Below are positions 7,756-16,848 of a stretch of DNA of 64,000 nucleotides, piece after piece (the stretch's first letter is position 1; each line of letters opens with the position of its first letter). The notes beneath the pieces were generated by a model, which was given only the letters and a program-made list of their open reading frames with translations, did no database searches and was not told the origin of the DNA. This DNA comes from Lachnospiraceae bacterium (lineage in GTDB: Bacteria; Bacillota; Clostridia; Lachnospirales; Lachnospiraceae), in NCBI GenBank assembly GCA_017620255.1, contig JAFZQU010000038.1:1-64000 (forward strand), in the 5' to 3' direction. Position numbers and translations under genes: made by a program.

Positions 7756-9039
7756 TTATGGGGCAAAAGAGCCATATCCTGCAACAGCCTCGTCTATGGT
7801 CATTGCACCGGTTCCGACCCCGTAAACGGCCTTCCTTAACTGTATGACTGCATCATCTGTCAGGCCGAACTCTTCCGGCGATAAGATCCGCTCTTTGGGA
7901 ACGTCCCCGAAAGCGGCGTACATGCTGTTAAATGAAAGATCTTTGGTCGGCGACATCAGGCCCTTTTTCTGCGCCATCTCGTTCAATTCCTCTGACGTGA
8001 TCAGGAACCGCATAAACTCATTTGCCATGTCCAGGTTCTCACTGTCTTTGTTGACAGAGAACTGAAGGTTTGGCACGTCAAGGAAGTATGCGCCCTCATC
8101 CGACATGGGGATCGGGGCAAAAGCATAGGTAAAGGGAGAAGCGATAAATGCTTCCGAACGGCTTTCCCGTTTCTTTGTTCCGGAAACGGTATCACCCGAA
8201 CAGATCATCATGGGTACGTCGCCTTCAAAAAAGCGAAGGATCACGGCATCATAGTTGTTTTCGATCTCCGCGCATACATCAGGGTTCACACAGCCGTCAT
8301 TTAAGAACTGCACGATCTTCTCAAGCGAAGGCCGCATATACTCACCGGCCGACGGATCAAGATCATTAAGCTTTTTGACGGCCTCTGCATCCTCTGCCAC
8401 TGTACGGCAGAAGTACGGATAGATCGATAAAATGAAAACCGATGTTGTCTCTTCATTGATGAAGCCCATCATCGGGCTCTCATAGCCTTTTTTGCGAAAC
8501 GCATCACACACTTCCACCAGTTCCTGATAGGTCGTCGGAACGCGCAGGCCTTCTTTTTCAAACAGGCTGTTGTTCACAAGCATACCGTAGGTGTTTGCTA
8601 ATACAGGCACCATCGGGAGCTTGCCGTCGTCCGTGTTCAGAATGATATTGCTGCGGATGCAGTCAAGATCGAAATGCAACGCAGGATCAGCCAGATCCTC
8701 TGCATGATCGATGGATGACTGATACTGCTCCCTGCCATACATCCACGAATAATTGACATAGATGTCAGGCGCATCGTTCCCGTTTAAGACCGTACCGATC
8801 ATGTTGTTATAGTCATCGATCTTTGTAAACATCAGCTCCACATTGGGATAATAGTTGTTGAAACGGTCAAATTCGGCTTCCAGCGCCTCAAAGTTATCGT
8901 AACCGCCGGCAACATTGATGTGGCAGCTTAAGGAAGTGTCCAACGAAGGCTTGAAACCTTCATCAGCCGCTGTTTCCTGTTTTACCGGTCCACATGCAGT
9001 CAGCCCCAGGAGCATCAGCCCTGCTAAAAACAAACTCAA
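7756..9039 (-). CDS. Extracellular sugar-type solute-binding lipoprotein with a disrupted start
   Basis: Type-1 family extracellular solute-binding protein (carbohydrate type): lipobox LTAC, then FKPSLDTSLSCHINVAGGYDNF, an NGNDAPDIYV hinge region, and the C-terminal NLDMANEFMRFLITSEELNEMA helix typical of these receptors. No permease or ATPase is adjacent; the neighbour is a broken hybrid sensor kinase, so it was probably a ligand receptor for that sensor. The start is abnormal. An ATG at 9049-9051 has AAAGGG at 7-base spacing, but the next codon is TAA, after which the frame reads KSLSLFLAGLM, as expected after MK. Translation would have to use TTG at 9039, with no good ribosome binding site. 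Possibly a pseudogene. Confidence 0.8.
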   Translation of the reverse strand: MSLFLAGLMLLGLTACGPVKQETAADEGFKPSLDTSLSCHINVAGGYDNFEALEAEFDRFNNYYPNVELMFTKIDDYNNMIGTVLNGNDAPDIYVNYSWMYGREQYQSSIDHAEDLADPALHFDLDCIRSNIILNTDDGKLPMVPVLANTYGMLVNNSLFEKEGLRVPTTYQELVEVCDAFRKKGYESPMMGFINEETTSVFILSIYPYFCRTVAEDAEAVKKLNDLDPSAGEYMRPSLEKIVQFLNDGCVNPDVCAEIENNYDAVILRFFEGDVPMMICSGDTVSGTKKRESRSEAFIASPFTYAFAPIPMSDEGAYFLDVPNLQFSVNKDSENLDMANEFMRFLITSEELNEMAQKKGLMSPTKDLSFNSMYAAFGDVPKERILSPEEFGLTDDAVIQLRKAVYGVGTGAMTIDEAVAGYGSFAP

Positions 9040-9053
9040 TGATTTTTACATGA

Positions 9054-9729
9054 TCATTCCCTTTCTTCCCGGATCCTCCGGATCTCCTTTATGACTAATT
9101 TGATATCGATAGGCTTGGCAATATGCCCGTTCATTCCCGCGTTCATACACTCCGTAACGTTTTCGGAAAACGCATCCGCCGTCATGGCAACGATCGGAAT
9201 GGAAGCGGCTGCTGTATCTGTCAGTTTCCGGATCATGCAGTGTGACTTTATTACCGAATGCCAGCGACTGTTCACCGTTCATCGGGTTTGTGTAAGCACG
9301 GGTAATGTTGATCGACTTCCCAATCTCATCTCCCCAGTTCATATGATTCAGAATGTCCACACGTTCATAAGAAACGGCATAGTCATCGGCCGTCCCCTGT
9401 TTCGGGCGCGTGGAAAGGCCCTTTAGCGTGTCGGGAAAGATCAGATGTGCCGAGGTGTTTGCAAGCACATGCGAGGCGCGGATATATGCAGCTGCCTCTT
9501 CCATGGTCATGGTACTGTTATTGATATAACGAGCCCATACATCGCAGACCCTCTGCTCGCCTTCCAGATAGTTCTCCGTCACCTGTTCCATGGTGACCGT
9601 GGTGTTTTCAAAATACTCTATCTGCCTCCGGTAAGAATCCCGGTTTGCATATCTGTAATAGAGAACAACGAAGGTCAGAATGGCAGCCATTATGATCACG
9701 TTGACAATGATGATAAAAGTCTTTCTCAT
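9054..9729 (-). pseudogene. Hybrid sensor histidine kinase remnant with internal deletion
   Basis: The 5' part (about 9237-9729) encodes an N-terminal membrane segment (IIIVNVIIMAAILTFVVLYY) and the start of an extracellular sensor domain ending at VTLHDPETD. The frame then becomes meaningless. In the next frame, 9054-9236 encodes the last 60 residues of a response-regulator receiver domain (DTAAASIPIVAMTADAF with the conserved Thr, and HIAKPIDI with the conserved Lys). The rest of the sensor, the histidine kinase core, the ATPase domain and the phospho-acceptor half of the receiver are missing. The junction lies at about 9222-9236. The product cannot be a kinase. The 3' end runs into the defective binding-protein gene. 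Confidence 0.85.
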
Positions 9730-9760
9730 TATTTCTTATATCCCCACGCCTGCCATATTC

Positions 9761-10801
9761 TCAGAAGCACTTTTTACGGTGCTCCTGCCCGCAGTTTGAA
9801 ACCTCCGGGCATTTATAGCAGACTTCGTTTTTGCTGTACTCTTCTGCAAAGAATTCAGCGACGTTTTCAAGTGTGGTATCCGCTATGTTCGTTAACGCCT
9901 CTTCCGTCAGGAAAGCCTGATGGGATGTGACGATCACATTCGGCATGGAGATCAGCCGCGCAAGCGTATCATCATCCACGATATGATTGGAATAATCATG
10001 AAAGAAAACGTTGGATTCTTCTTCGTAAACATCCAGACAGGCGGCTCCGATCTTACGATCCTTGATCCCTTCAACCAGGGCTTCCGCATCGATCAGGGCT
10101 CCTCTGGAAGTGTTGATCAGGATAACGCCCTTCTTCATCTGTGCGATGGTCTCTTGATTGACCATATGCCTGTTCTCATCCGTCAGCGGGCAGTGGAAGG
10201 AGATCACATCACTCTTCCGGATCAGTTCTTCAAGAGAAACGTATTCGATTCCGCTCCCCTCTGCCGGGAACTTGTCATAGGCGATCACGTGCATGCCGAA
10301 TCCTTTACAGATGTCCGCGAACACCCTGCCGATCTTACCGGTTCCCACAACGCCGACCGTTTTGCCGTGCAGATCAAACCCTGTCAGCCCGCTTAAGCTG
10401 AAGTTGAAATCTTTGGTCCTGATATAGGCTTTATGGATCCTGCGGACTGATGTAAGGAGCAGGGCCATTGCATGTTCGGCAACCGCATAGGGCGAGTAAG
10501 CCGGAACTCTGACAACATGGATCTTTTTGTAGGCATATTCAATATCCACATTGTTGTATCCGGCACACCGCAGCGCGATCAGACGGACGCCCATTTCCAC
10601 CAGGGCATCGATGACCCGCCGGTTAATATCGTCATTTACAAAAACACAGACTACGTCAGACCCCTGTGCAAGACGGCAGGTATCCTCCGTCAGCCTTGTC
10701 TCGAAGAAAGCGATCTCGTATTCCGCTTTTTCATTTGCCCTGACAAAAGAATTCCTGTCATATTCTTTCGCATCAAAGAATGCTATTCTGATCTTTCCCA
10801 T
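9761..10801 (-). CDS. ldhA: D-lactate dehydrogenase (LdhA-type)
   Basis: NAD-dependent D-2-hydroxyacid dehydrogenase that reduces pyruvate to D-lactate, a fermentation outlet. The Rossmann motif is GVVGTGKIGRVFADI. The substrate/catalytic Arg lies in LIALRCAGYNNVD, and the D-LDH-specific stretch FFHDYSNHIVDDDTLARL precedes VIVTSHQAFLTEEAL, which holds the catalytic His. This arrangement matches fermentative LdhA rather than phosphoglycerate dehydrogenase. The last 20 residues form a cysteine-rich tail (spacing C-x2-C-x5-C-x7-C), an addition that may bind a metal. Located 22 bases downstream of the diguanylate cyclase gene. Confidence 0.88.
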   Translation of the reverse strand: MGKIRIAFFDAKEYDRNSFVRANEKAEYEIAFFETRLTEDTCRLAQGSDVVCVFVNDDINRRVIDALVEMGVRLIALRCAGYNNVDIEYAYKKIHVVRVPAYSPYAVAEHAMALLLTSVRRIHKAYIRTKDFNFSLSGLTGFDLHGKTVGVVGTGKIGRVFADICKGFGMHVIAYDKFPAEGSGIEYVSLEELIRKSDVISFHCPLTDENRHMVNQETIAQMKKGVILINTSRGALIDAEALVEGIKDRKIGAACLDVYEEESNVFFHDYSNHIVDDDTLARLISMPNVIVTSHQAFLTEEALTNIADTTLENVAEFFAEEYSKNEVCYKCPEVSNCGQEHRKKCF

Positions 10802-10823
10802 GTTCTATATCCCCGTTTTCTGT

Positions 10824-11972
10824 TCAATGATTCAGGCGGTGTTTATCCTTATACAGTTTTTCGTCCGCGCGTTTCAGGCAGTCACGAACGGTATCCGGTT
10901 TATCTTTTAATGTGTCATATCCGATACTGCACCCGAGATCATACGGCAATTGATTTTCCTTCCGCTTCTCACGCAGCAGTTCGCGGACGATGCGGACAAC
11001 CTCTTCCGGTCCCTTCCTGTCTTTATCGGTCTGTAACACGATCGTAAACTCATCTCCGCCATACCGGCCGAGAAAAACAGGCGATTTTATCTGTTCACAG
11101 GTCTGTCTTAACGCATCCGAGAACAGGATCAAAGCCCGGTCTCCTTCCGCATGGCCATATGTGTCATTGATCCCCTTAAACCTGTCTATATCAAGCATCA
11201 TGATATAGATCTGCGTATCTTCACTGTAATGGAGCTGCTCCAGATAGCGGTTGATCTGTCCGCGGTTATTTAAGTGCGTCAGATCATCCACGGATATCAG
11301 TGACTGCATATTCTGGATGTAGAACCATAACCACATCAGGGTACATCCAAAACAGAATGTCGGCGCATTCAGCGCAATGACCTGGATCATTCCGAATGCA
11401 CCCACACTCAGGGGAACGATCCCGATGAACAGGAATTGCCGCTTTTCCTCCTTCAGTTCCGATTTCAATGCGTATTTTACGGAAAGGATAAAGCCGGCCA
11501 GAAGATAACAGGACGGCACGCTGATCAGAAACGGAAAGTACAGATCGTTCAGCTCGTTGTTTTCATTGATCCAGAATAAAGGGTTCGTCATGTAAGCGAT
11601 TGCTATGAACAGAGCGGAAAGAACGATCGGGGAAAAGACCAGACATCTCTTCCATATACTTTTCCTGAAAGGCATCTTTTCCGTGGCAGCTATGAACATG
11701 AACATTCCGTAGGCCATCAGGCCCAGGAAGATGTAGTTTGTGAAATTGAACAGCACGGCAAAAAACCGTACTTTCGGGAACTGATCGCTGAGCATGGATG
11801 CCCAGCAGGCGTCCGAGATAAAGTACAGTATGAAAGCCACGATGGCTCTGCCAAACCAGATCTGTTTTTCCTGCTGTGTGTTATATATTCTGTCAGTGAT
11901 GAGGATCATCAACAGAATGATCACACAGATCGCGCTGGCTTCGGTGTAGAAGACAAAATAGTCAAAACCCAT
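10824..11972 (-). CDS. Membrane diguanylate cyclase (GGDEF)
   Basis: About 210 N-terminal residues form six to seven membrane segments, followed by a cytoplasmic GGDEF domain of about 165 residues. The active site RYGGDEFTIV and the magnesium-binding DIDRFKGINDTYGH are intact, so it should make c-di-GMP from GTP. The RxxD inhibitory site expected five residues before GGDEF is absent (IKSPVFLG), so product feedback is not expected. It starts 13 bases after the EAL phosphodiesterase gene; both may be one transcript with ldhA. What the membrane part senses is unknown. Confidence 0.9.
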   Translation of the reverse strand: MGFDYFVFYTEASAICVIILLMILITDRIYNTQQEKQIWFGRAIVAFILYFISDACWASMLSDQFPKVRFFAVLFNFTNYIFLGLMAYGMFMFIAATEKMPFRKSIWKRCLVFSPIVLSALFIAIAYMTNPLFWINENNELNDLYFPFLISVPSCYLLAGFILSVKYALKSELKEEKRQFLFIGIVPLSVGAFGMIQVIALNAPTFCFGCTLMWLWFYIQNMQSLISVDDLTHLNNRGQINRYLEQLHYSEDTQIYIMMLDIDRFKGINDTYGHAEGDRALILFSDALRQTCEQIKSPVFLGRYGGDEFTIVLQTDKDRKGPEEVVRIVRELLREKRKENQLPYDLGCSIGYDTLKDKPDTVRDCLKRADEKLYKDKHRLNH

Positions 11973-11985
11973 AAATCTCTCCGTC

Positions 11986-13761
11986 TCACGGTTCTTCTGT
12001 GTTTTTCAGGTAGCTGGCCCCCGGCGCGTCGTCGGTTACGGATAAGATCGCAACCGCCACGGACTTTGTTCCGCTGATGGGATTGCACGCCACCCTTCTC
12101 ATAAAGGTATGCACCGTTGTGTTGTTGGCGAACTGTTCATCAACTAACATGCGTGTCCCGCTTTTCGCACACTGCAGCATGGGTGCCAGGAAATACTGCT
12201 GGTGATGTTCGGGGATCGTCTCAAATCTTTCAAATTCTTTCCCGATGTTTCTTTCAAACGTTCTTTCGGAAAAATCACGATAGGAGGCATTGCTCCTCAC
12301 GATCCGGACGGCTTCGTCATTCAGTTCCATGATGACCATGGGAACGGATTCATAGACGCGCTCGGTATTGAGCATATTATCCGCCATGATCCAGTCCAGA
12401 TCATACAGATTGATCCGTCCCAATGTATCGAAATATCCCGATTCCTCCGGATTCTCGAAGCCGATCTGCTCTCCGTTTCTGTATCTGTCAAGTATATCAT
12501 TTAACGGCATCGGTTTGGCATAGTAATATCCCTGTAATTTACAGCATCCGATATCCCCGAGGAATTCCACATGCTCTTTGGACTCAATGCCTTCACAGAC
12601 CGTTTCCAGCCCCAGTGCAGTAGCCATTCTCATCAGTTCCGTGAGAATGATCCTGCTGTTCATGCTGTCATCCAGCCGTTTTACAAAACGCATGTCAAAC
12701 TTGATCAGATCAAAGGTGAGATCCTGCAGCACATCCAGGGATGAGTATCCGCTGCCGAAATCGTCCATCCAGACCTGGAATCCCAGATTCCTGAACCTTT
12801 CGATCTGCGTCTTCATGTAGTCAAAATCAGACGCCACAATGCTTTCCGTTATCTCGATGTTCAGCAGGCTGTGTTCCAGCCCTGCCTCATCCATGCGTTT
12901 GCAGATCTCTTCCACAATGTCGCATTCTTCAAAATCGATCCTGGAAAGATTCACCGACTGCGGAACGATATGCAGCCCTTCTTTTTTCATTGTCCCGATC
13001 TTCCGGATGATCTGCTCAACCACATAAAGGTCAAGTTTATAGATCAGATGCGCGTCTTCCAGGATACCGATGAACTCATCGGGCGCCAGCATTCCTCTTT
13101 CGGGATCGACCCATCTTGAAAGCGCCTCTTCATCACACACCCTGCCGTTAACGGTCCGCACGATGGGCTGATAGTATACCTGTATCCACTGCTCGGATAA
13201 GGCTCTGTCAAAATTGGAAACGATATGATCACGTTTCTCGAGATCCGTCTGTAACGCTTTATCATAATAATTGACCCTGGATATAAACGTATTCCGGATC
13301 ACATCGCTTGCCGCCTTGGCATTGTCACAGGCAGTGATCAGATCAAACCTTTCGGAATCGATCACATATACACCGACACGGATGGGCAGCGTTTGCTTCA
13401 GGTCTGATTCCTGCCATTCGTCAAATAAAGCCTGTATCTTCTCCCCGCTCTCTTTTTCGGAGCAGAAAACCACAAAATGGTCCTGGATAAAACGGCTGCA
13501 GTGATCCTTGTAAAAAAGCCGCTCCAAAATAGCCGCGAAGGCTTTGAGTATACTGTCGCCTTCCGCAAATCCGTATTTGTGGTTATAGTTCTTCATCCCG
13601 CAGATATCAAAAAACAGGATCGCTGCCTGCTCACCGTCCTGTACGATCTTCCTGCATCCTTTATCAGCCAGATCCAGAAACAGCGTCATCGCGGGCAGTC
13701 CGGTAAGGTGGTCCAGCAGTCCGCTTGCGGCACTGCTGTTTTCAAATCCGTATTCCTTCAT
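11986..13761 (-). CDS. c-di-GMP phosphodiesterase with degenerate GGDEF and active EAL domains
   Basis: Three parts can be read. The N-terminal GGDEF-like domain has a degenerate signature (RFIQDHFVVF in place of GGDEF) and is likely regulatory. The EAL domain has intact EEALSRW, NIEITES, DDFGSGYSSLD and FDLIKFD motifs plus GYYYAKPM, consistent with hydrolysis of c-di-GMP. A C-terminal region of about 150 residues looks like a PAS-type sensor. No membrane segment is seen. The ATG at 13761 has GGGGGA 6 bases upstream, better than the longer frame from 13791. It precedes the diguanylate cyclase by 13 bases, so synthesis and breakdown of the messenger are coupled. Confidence 0.88.
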   Translation of the reverse strand: MKEYGFENSSAASGLLDHLTGLPAMTLFLDLADKGCRKIVQDGEQAAILFFDICGMKNYNHKYGFAEGDSILKAFAAILERLFYKDHCSRFIQDHFVVFCSEKESGEKIQALFDEWQESDLKQTLPIRVGVYVIDSERFDLITACDNAKAASDVIRNTFISRVNYYDKALQTDLEKRDHIVSNFDRALSEQWIQVYYQPIVRTVNGRVCDEEALSRWVDPERGMLAPDEFIGILEDAHLIYKLDLYVVEQIIRKIGTMKKEGLHIVPQSVNLSRIDFEECDIVEEICKRMDEAGLEHSLLNIEITESIVASDFDYMKTQIERFRNLGFQVWMDDFGSGYSSLDVLQDLTFDLIKFDMRFVKRLDDSMNSRIILTELMRMATALGLETVCEGIESKEHVEFLGDIGCCKLQGYYYAKPMPLNDILDRYRNGEQIGFENPEESGYFDTLGRINLYDLDWIMADNMLNTERVYESVPMVIMELNDEAVRIVRSNASYRDFSERTFERNIGKEFERFETIPEHHQQYFLAPMLQCAKSGTRMLVDEQFANNTTVHTFMRRVACNPISGTKSVAVAILSVTDDAPGASYLKNTEEP

Positions 13762-13872
13762 ATGGTGTCCCCCTTTATGAAAAGACATCATTCCTGCACA
13801 TTATTATTTTATAATAATTATATATCCGTGTATATCGTCATTTTGCATAAAAAAGGGGCACGCGGGGATCTG

Positions 13873-13908
13873 ATTAAAAACAGCCCGGGTTAACCTGCCC
13901 CGGGCTGT
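13873..13908 (-). terminator. Rho-independent terminator of the first amino-acid ABC operon
   Basis: ACAGCCCGGG (rc of 13899-13908) pairs with CCCGGGCTGT (rc of 13880-13889), followed by TTTTTAAT. Located about 20 bases after the binding-protein stop. Confidence 0.88.
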
Positions 13909-13928
13909 CCGTGCGATCATGTTTCTTT

Positions 13929-14684
13929 CTATTCTGCTTCGGAATAACTTACGCTCCACTCAGCAATGCTGCCGTCTGCGATCATCTTCTGCAGGGCATC
14001 ATTGATGGCGTTCAGCAGTTCCGTATTGCCCTTTTTCACTGCAATGCCGTATTCTTCGACTTCAAACGCACCGGCATCTTCCACGATCTTTAAGTTCGGA
14101 TTGTCTTTTACATATTTCTCGGCAGTTGCGGAATCCAGAACGACTACATCACACTTGCCGTTGTTTAACTCAAGGATCGCTTCCGTACCCTTCTTGAATG
14201 CCTCGTAATCATAGCCGAGATCCTGCACACACAGTTCTCCGGTGTAACCCTGGATGACAACGATCCGTTTGCCTTCCATGTCGGATGCACAGGTGATATC
14301 CGAATTCTGATCCACGATCATGACCTGCGTTGCCTCATAGTACGGGATGGAAAAATCAACCGATTTTGCTCTTTCCTCCGTGATCGTCATACCGGAGATC
14401 ACGGCGTCGATCTGCCCGTTTGCAAGCGCGATCAGAAGGGAATCAAATTCCATGTTCTCGATCGTAACTTCCCTGCCGGTCTGTCTGCCGATCTCCTGCA
14501 CGATAGCCATGTCGATCCCGTCGTATTCGCCGATCACGCCGTTGGCGCTGACATACTCAAAAGGCGGGAATTCCGCATTGGTACCGAATCTGATCGCAGA
14601 TCCCGCGGATCCTTTCGAACCGCATCCGGTAAGAGCCAATGCGATCATGGCAACTGTTGTTACTACTGCTGTGATCTTTTTCAT
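13929..14684 (-). CDS. Polar amino-acid ABC transporter, substrate-binding lipoprotein
   Basis: Family 3 periplasmic-type binding protein, lipid-anchored outside the cell. Signal and lipobox ALTGC, then IRFGTNAEFPPFEY, GEYDGIDMAIVQEIG, the ligand-binding ANGQIDAVISGMTITEERAKSVDFS and the C-terminal NDALQKMIADG helix. These motifs fit uptake of polar amino acids; which one cannot be read. It is the last gene of a permease-ATPase-binding-protein operon and is followed by a strong terminator. Confidence 0.92.
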   Translation of the reverse strand: MKKITAVVTTVAMIALALTGCGSKGSAGSAIRFGTNAEFPPFEYVSANGVIGEYDGIDMAIVQEIGRQTGREVTIENMEFDSLLIALANGQIDAVISGMTITEERAKSVDFSIPYYEATQVMIVDQNSDITCASDMEGKRIVVIQGYTGELCVQDLGYDYEAFKKGTEAILELNNGKCDVVVLDSATAEKYVKDNPNLKIVEDAGAFEVEEYGIAVKKGNTELLNAINDALQKMIADGSIAEWSVSYSEAE

Positions 14685-14714
14685 AACATCTCCTCCTGTT
14701 TCTTGATATATAAC

Positions 14715-15440
14715 TTAAACCAGTACCTTGCTTAAGAAGGCCTGTGTTCTTTCCTGTTTCGGATGCGAGAGCACTTCATCCGGAATGCCGCGCTCAAGCA
14801 CCTTGCCTTCATCGATAAATAAAAGCCTTGTGCCGACTTCACGCGCAAACCCCATTTCATGTGTGACAACGACCATGGTCATGCCGCTTTTGGCAAGATT
14901 TTTCATAACATCCAAAACCTCGCCCACCATTTCGGGATCCAGCGCTGACGTGGGTTCATCAAACAGCAGGATCTCGGGTTCCATGGCAAGCGCCCTTGCG
15001 ATCGCGATCCTCTGTTTCTGTCCGCCTGATAAAGATGCCGGATAGGCACCGGCTTTTTCGGAAAGTCCCACTTTTTCGAGCAGTTCCGCGGCTTTTGATC
15101 TTGCCTGCTCCATATTCATTCTGCCCGTCCGTACAGGCGCGAGCGTAATGTTCTCAAGCACGGTCAGATGCGGGAAGAGATTGAAATGCTGGAATACCAT
15201 CCCCATCTTCTGCCGCAGTCTGTCCACGTCCACGCCCTTTTGATTGATCTGCTCGCCGTCTATGTACACTTCGCCTTCATCCGGCGTTTCCAGAAGATTT
15301 AAGCAGCGTAAGAACGTGCTCTTTCCCGACCCGGAAGGACCGATCACCACGACCACTTCTCCTTCGTTGATCTCTTCCGTGATCCCGGAAAGCACTTCAT
15401 TATCGTCAAATCGTTTGTACAGGTTTTCCACTTTGATCAT
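14715..15440 (-). CDS. Amino-acid ABC transporter ATP-binding protein (GlnQ type)
   Basis: 241 residues with all nucleotide-binding motifs: Walker [11 protein letters not shown]-loop [17 protein letters not shown], signature LSGGQKQR, Walker [14 protein letters not shown] and the H-loop [10 protein letters not shown]. The FNLFPHLT segment is typical of polar amino-acid importers. Its start codon directly abuts the stop of the permease gene, so translation is probably coupled. Confidence 0.94.
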   Translation of the reverse strand: MIKVENLYKRFDDNEVLSGITEEINEGEVVVVIGPSGSGKSTFLRCLNLLETPDEGEVYIDGEQINQKGVDVDRLRQKMGMVFQHFNLFPHLTVLENITLAPVRTGRMNMEQARSKAAELLEKVGLSEKAGAYPASLSGGQKQRIAIARALAMEPEILLFDEPTSALDPEMVGEVLDVMKNLAKSGMTMVVVTHEMGFAREVGTRLLFIDEGKVLERGIPDEVLSHPKQERTQAFLSKVLV

Positions 15441-16127
15441 TTATCTGACCTCCGACCTTCTCAAGTGCTTCTCGTATCTGCCAAGCAGGATCGTCAGAAG
15501 CTTGATCAGCAGAAAATAGATGACCGCCGTACCGACTAACGGCATAAATGCTTCGTAGGTCGCGCTTTTGATAAAATCACCGGCCTTCTGGATATCCATG
15601 AGTCCCACATATCCCACGATCGCGGTCTCTTTGATCAGCGTGATGAATTCATTGCCCATGGCAGGAAAGATATTCTTGACGGCCTGCGGGACTATGATGT
15701 AGAGCATGGTCTGTTTTGCCGTCAGTCCCAGGGATCTGCCGGCTTCCGTCTGCCCGCGGTCGATGGAAAGAATACCTGCACGGATGATCTCGGATACGTA
15801 AGCCCCCGAATTGATCCCGAACGCGATGGCCGCTATGATCCACTTAGACCAGTTGATCGTAGCAAAGACTACAAAATAGATGATCATAAGCTGCGTAACG
15901 GAAGGCGTTCCGCGGATCACGTCCGTATAAACCTTTCCGATCGTATTCAGGGATCTTTTCTTACTCAGATTGCAGAGCGCGATCAGAAAGCCGATGATCA
16001 TGCCGAGAAAAACCGCCAGAAGCGATACCTTGATCGTTACGCCGATCCCGGACAGCAGCAGTTTATATCTGTCTTCATTCAAAAAGCATCTGTAAAACGT
16101 GTCGGAAACATCCGCCCAAAATCCCAT
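15441..16127 (-). CDS. Amino-acid ABC transporter permease
   Basis: Membrane subunit of the importer with five or so hydrophobic segments. The coupling helix (EAA-like) motif is SIDRGQTEAGRSLGLTAKQTMLYIIVPQA, as in HisM/GlnP-type permeases. The N-terminal segment GVTIKVSLLAVFLGMIIGFLIAL is typical of the family. It is the first gene of the operon. The gap to the HAD gene upstream is only 33 bases with no terminator, so some readthrough from the housekeeping cluster is possible. Confidence 0.93.
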   Translation of the reverse strand: MGFWADVSDTFYRCFLNEDRYKLLLSGIGVTIKVSLLAVFLGMIIGFLIALCNLSKKRSLNTIGKVYTDVIRGTPSVTQLMIIYFVVFATINWSKWIIAAIAFGINSGAYVSEIIRAGILSIDRGQTEAGRSLGLTAKQTMLYIIVPQAVKNIFPAMGNEFITLIKETAIVGYVGLMDIQKAGDFIKSATYEAFMPLVGTAVIYFLLIKLLTILLGRYEKHLRRSEVR

Positions 16128-16160
16128 GATTTTATCCTCAGATCATTCTATGTTTTATAG

Positions 16161-16847
16161 TTATGAATATTGCCGCTCCGAGACCTTGCGGCTTAAGATC
16201 ACACAGTCAACCCCTGCTCTTCTTGCCGCCTCCCCGTCTTTCTCGTCGCGGTCTCCGACAAGAAGGACTTCCTCAGGCGTAAGGCCGTGCTCCTTCATGA
16301 GTAAAAGCAGGCCCTGCGGGGAGGGTTTCAGTTCGACTTCTCTCTCATCACCCGGCGCATAGATATCATCCACGGCGATCTCAAGTGCTTTCAGCTTATC
16401 CTCCGCCGGATAATCCGAAAAGATGTACACCGGAATATCCGCTTCCCGTAGCGCCTGTATATAGGCAGCAAGCTTGTCATCCCTGTACTTTGGCAGGGCA
16501 GAAAGAGGATCCTCGTAGATCCAACGCTCTACAACTTTCTCCACAAGCTCCGCCGTTACGTGATGCTTTGTTGCAACCCGTTCGTATTGCAGACGGTCGA
16601 TATTCTCCTGCGCATCCGTATCCGTTTCCGGCCAGTGTTCGCGCACCTCACGGAATGTCTTCAGAACAAACAGTTCCCTGATCTTAAACGGATGGCAAAA
16701 ATAATACAGACAAAGGCGGATCGCCATGGTCAGACGCAGCCTTTTCTGATCGTACAGCGTGCCGTCCATGTCGAAAACGACGGCTTTGTACCGTCCATCC
16801 GGCGCGCAGATCTGCATTTTGGGGGGCAGCATCTTTAACTCTGCCAT
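16161..16847 (-). CDS. HAD-superfamily phosphatase paired with UbiA
   Basis: Haloacid-dehalogenase-type hydrolase of 228 residues. The nucleophile motif is VVFDMDGTLYD (first Asp nucleophile, second Asp acid/base), motif II is YIFSDYP, and motifs III/IV are LKPSPQGL and LLVGDRDEKDGEAARRAG. It begins one base after the UbiA stop. Such UbiA-HAD pairs resemble decaprenylphosphoryl-phosphoribose synthase with its phosphatase, so a polyprenyl-phosphoribose phosphatase is a reasonable guess, but the substrate is not shown by the sequence. Confidence 0.8.
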   Translation of the reverse strand: MAELKMLPPKMQICAPDGRYKAVVFDMDGTLYDQKRLRLTMAIRLCLYYFCHPFKIRELFVLKTFREVREHWPETDTDAQENIDRLQYERVATKHHVTAELVEKVVERWIYEDPLSALPKYRDDKLAAYIQALREADIPVYIFSDYPAEDKLKALEIAVDDIYAPGDEREVELKPSPQGLLLLMKEHGLTPEEVLLVGDRDEKDGEAARRAGVDCVILSRKVSERQYS

Positions 16848-16848
16848 A

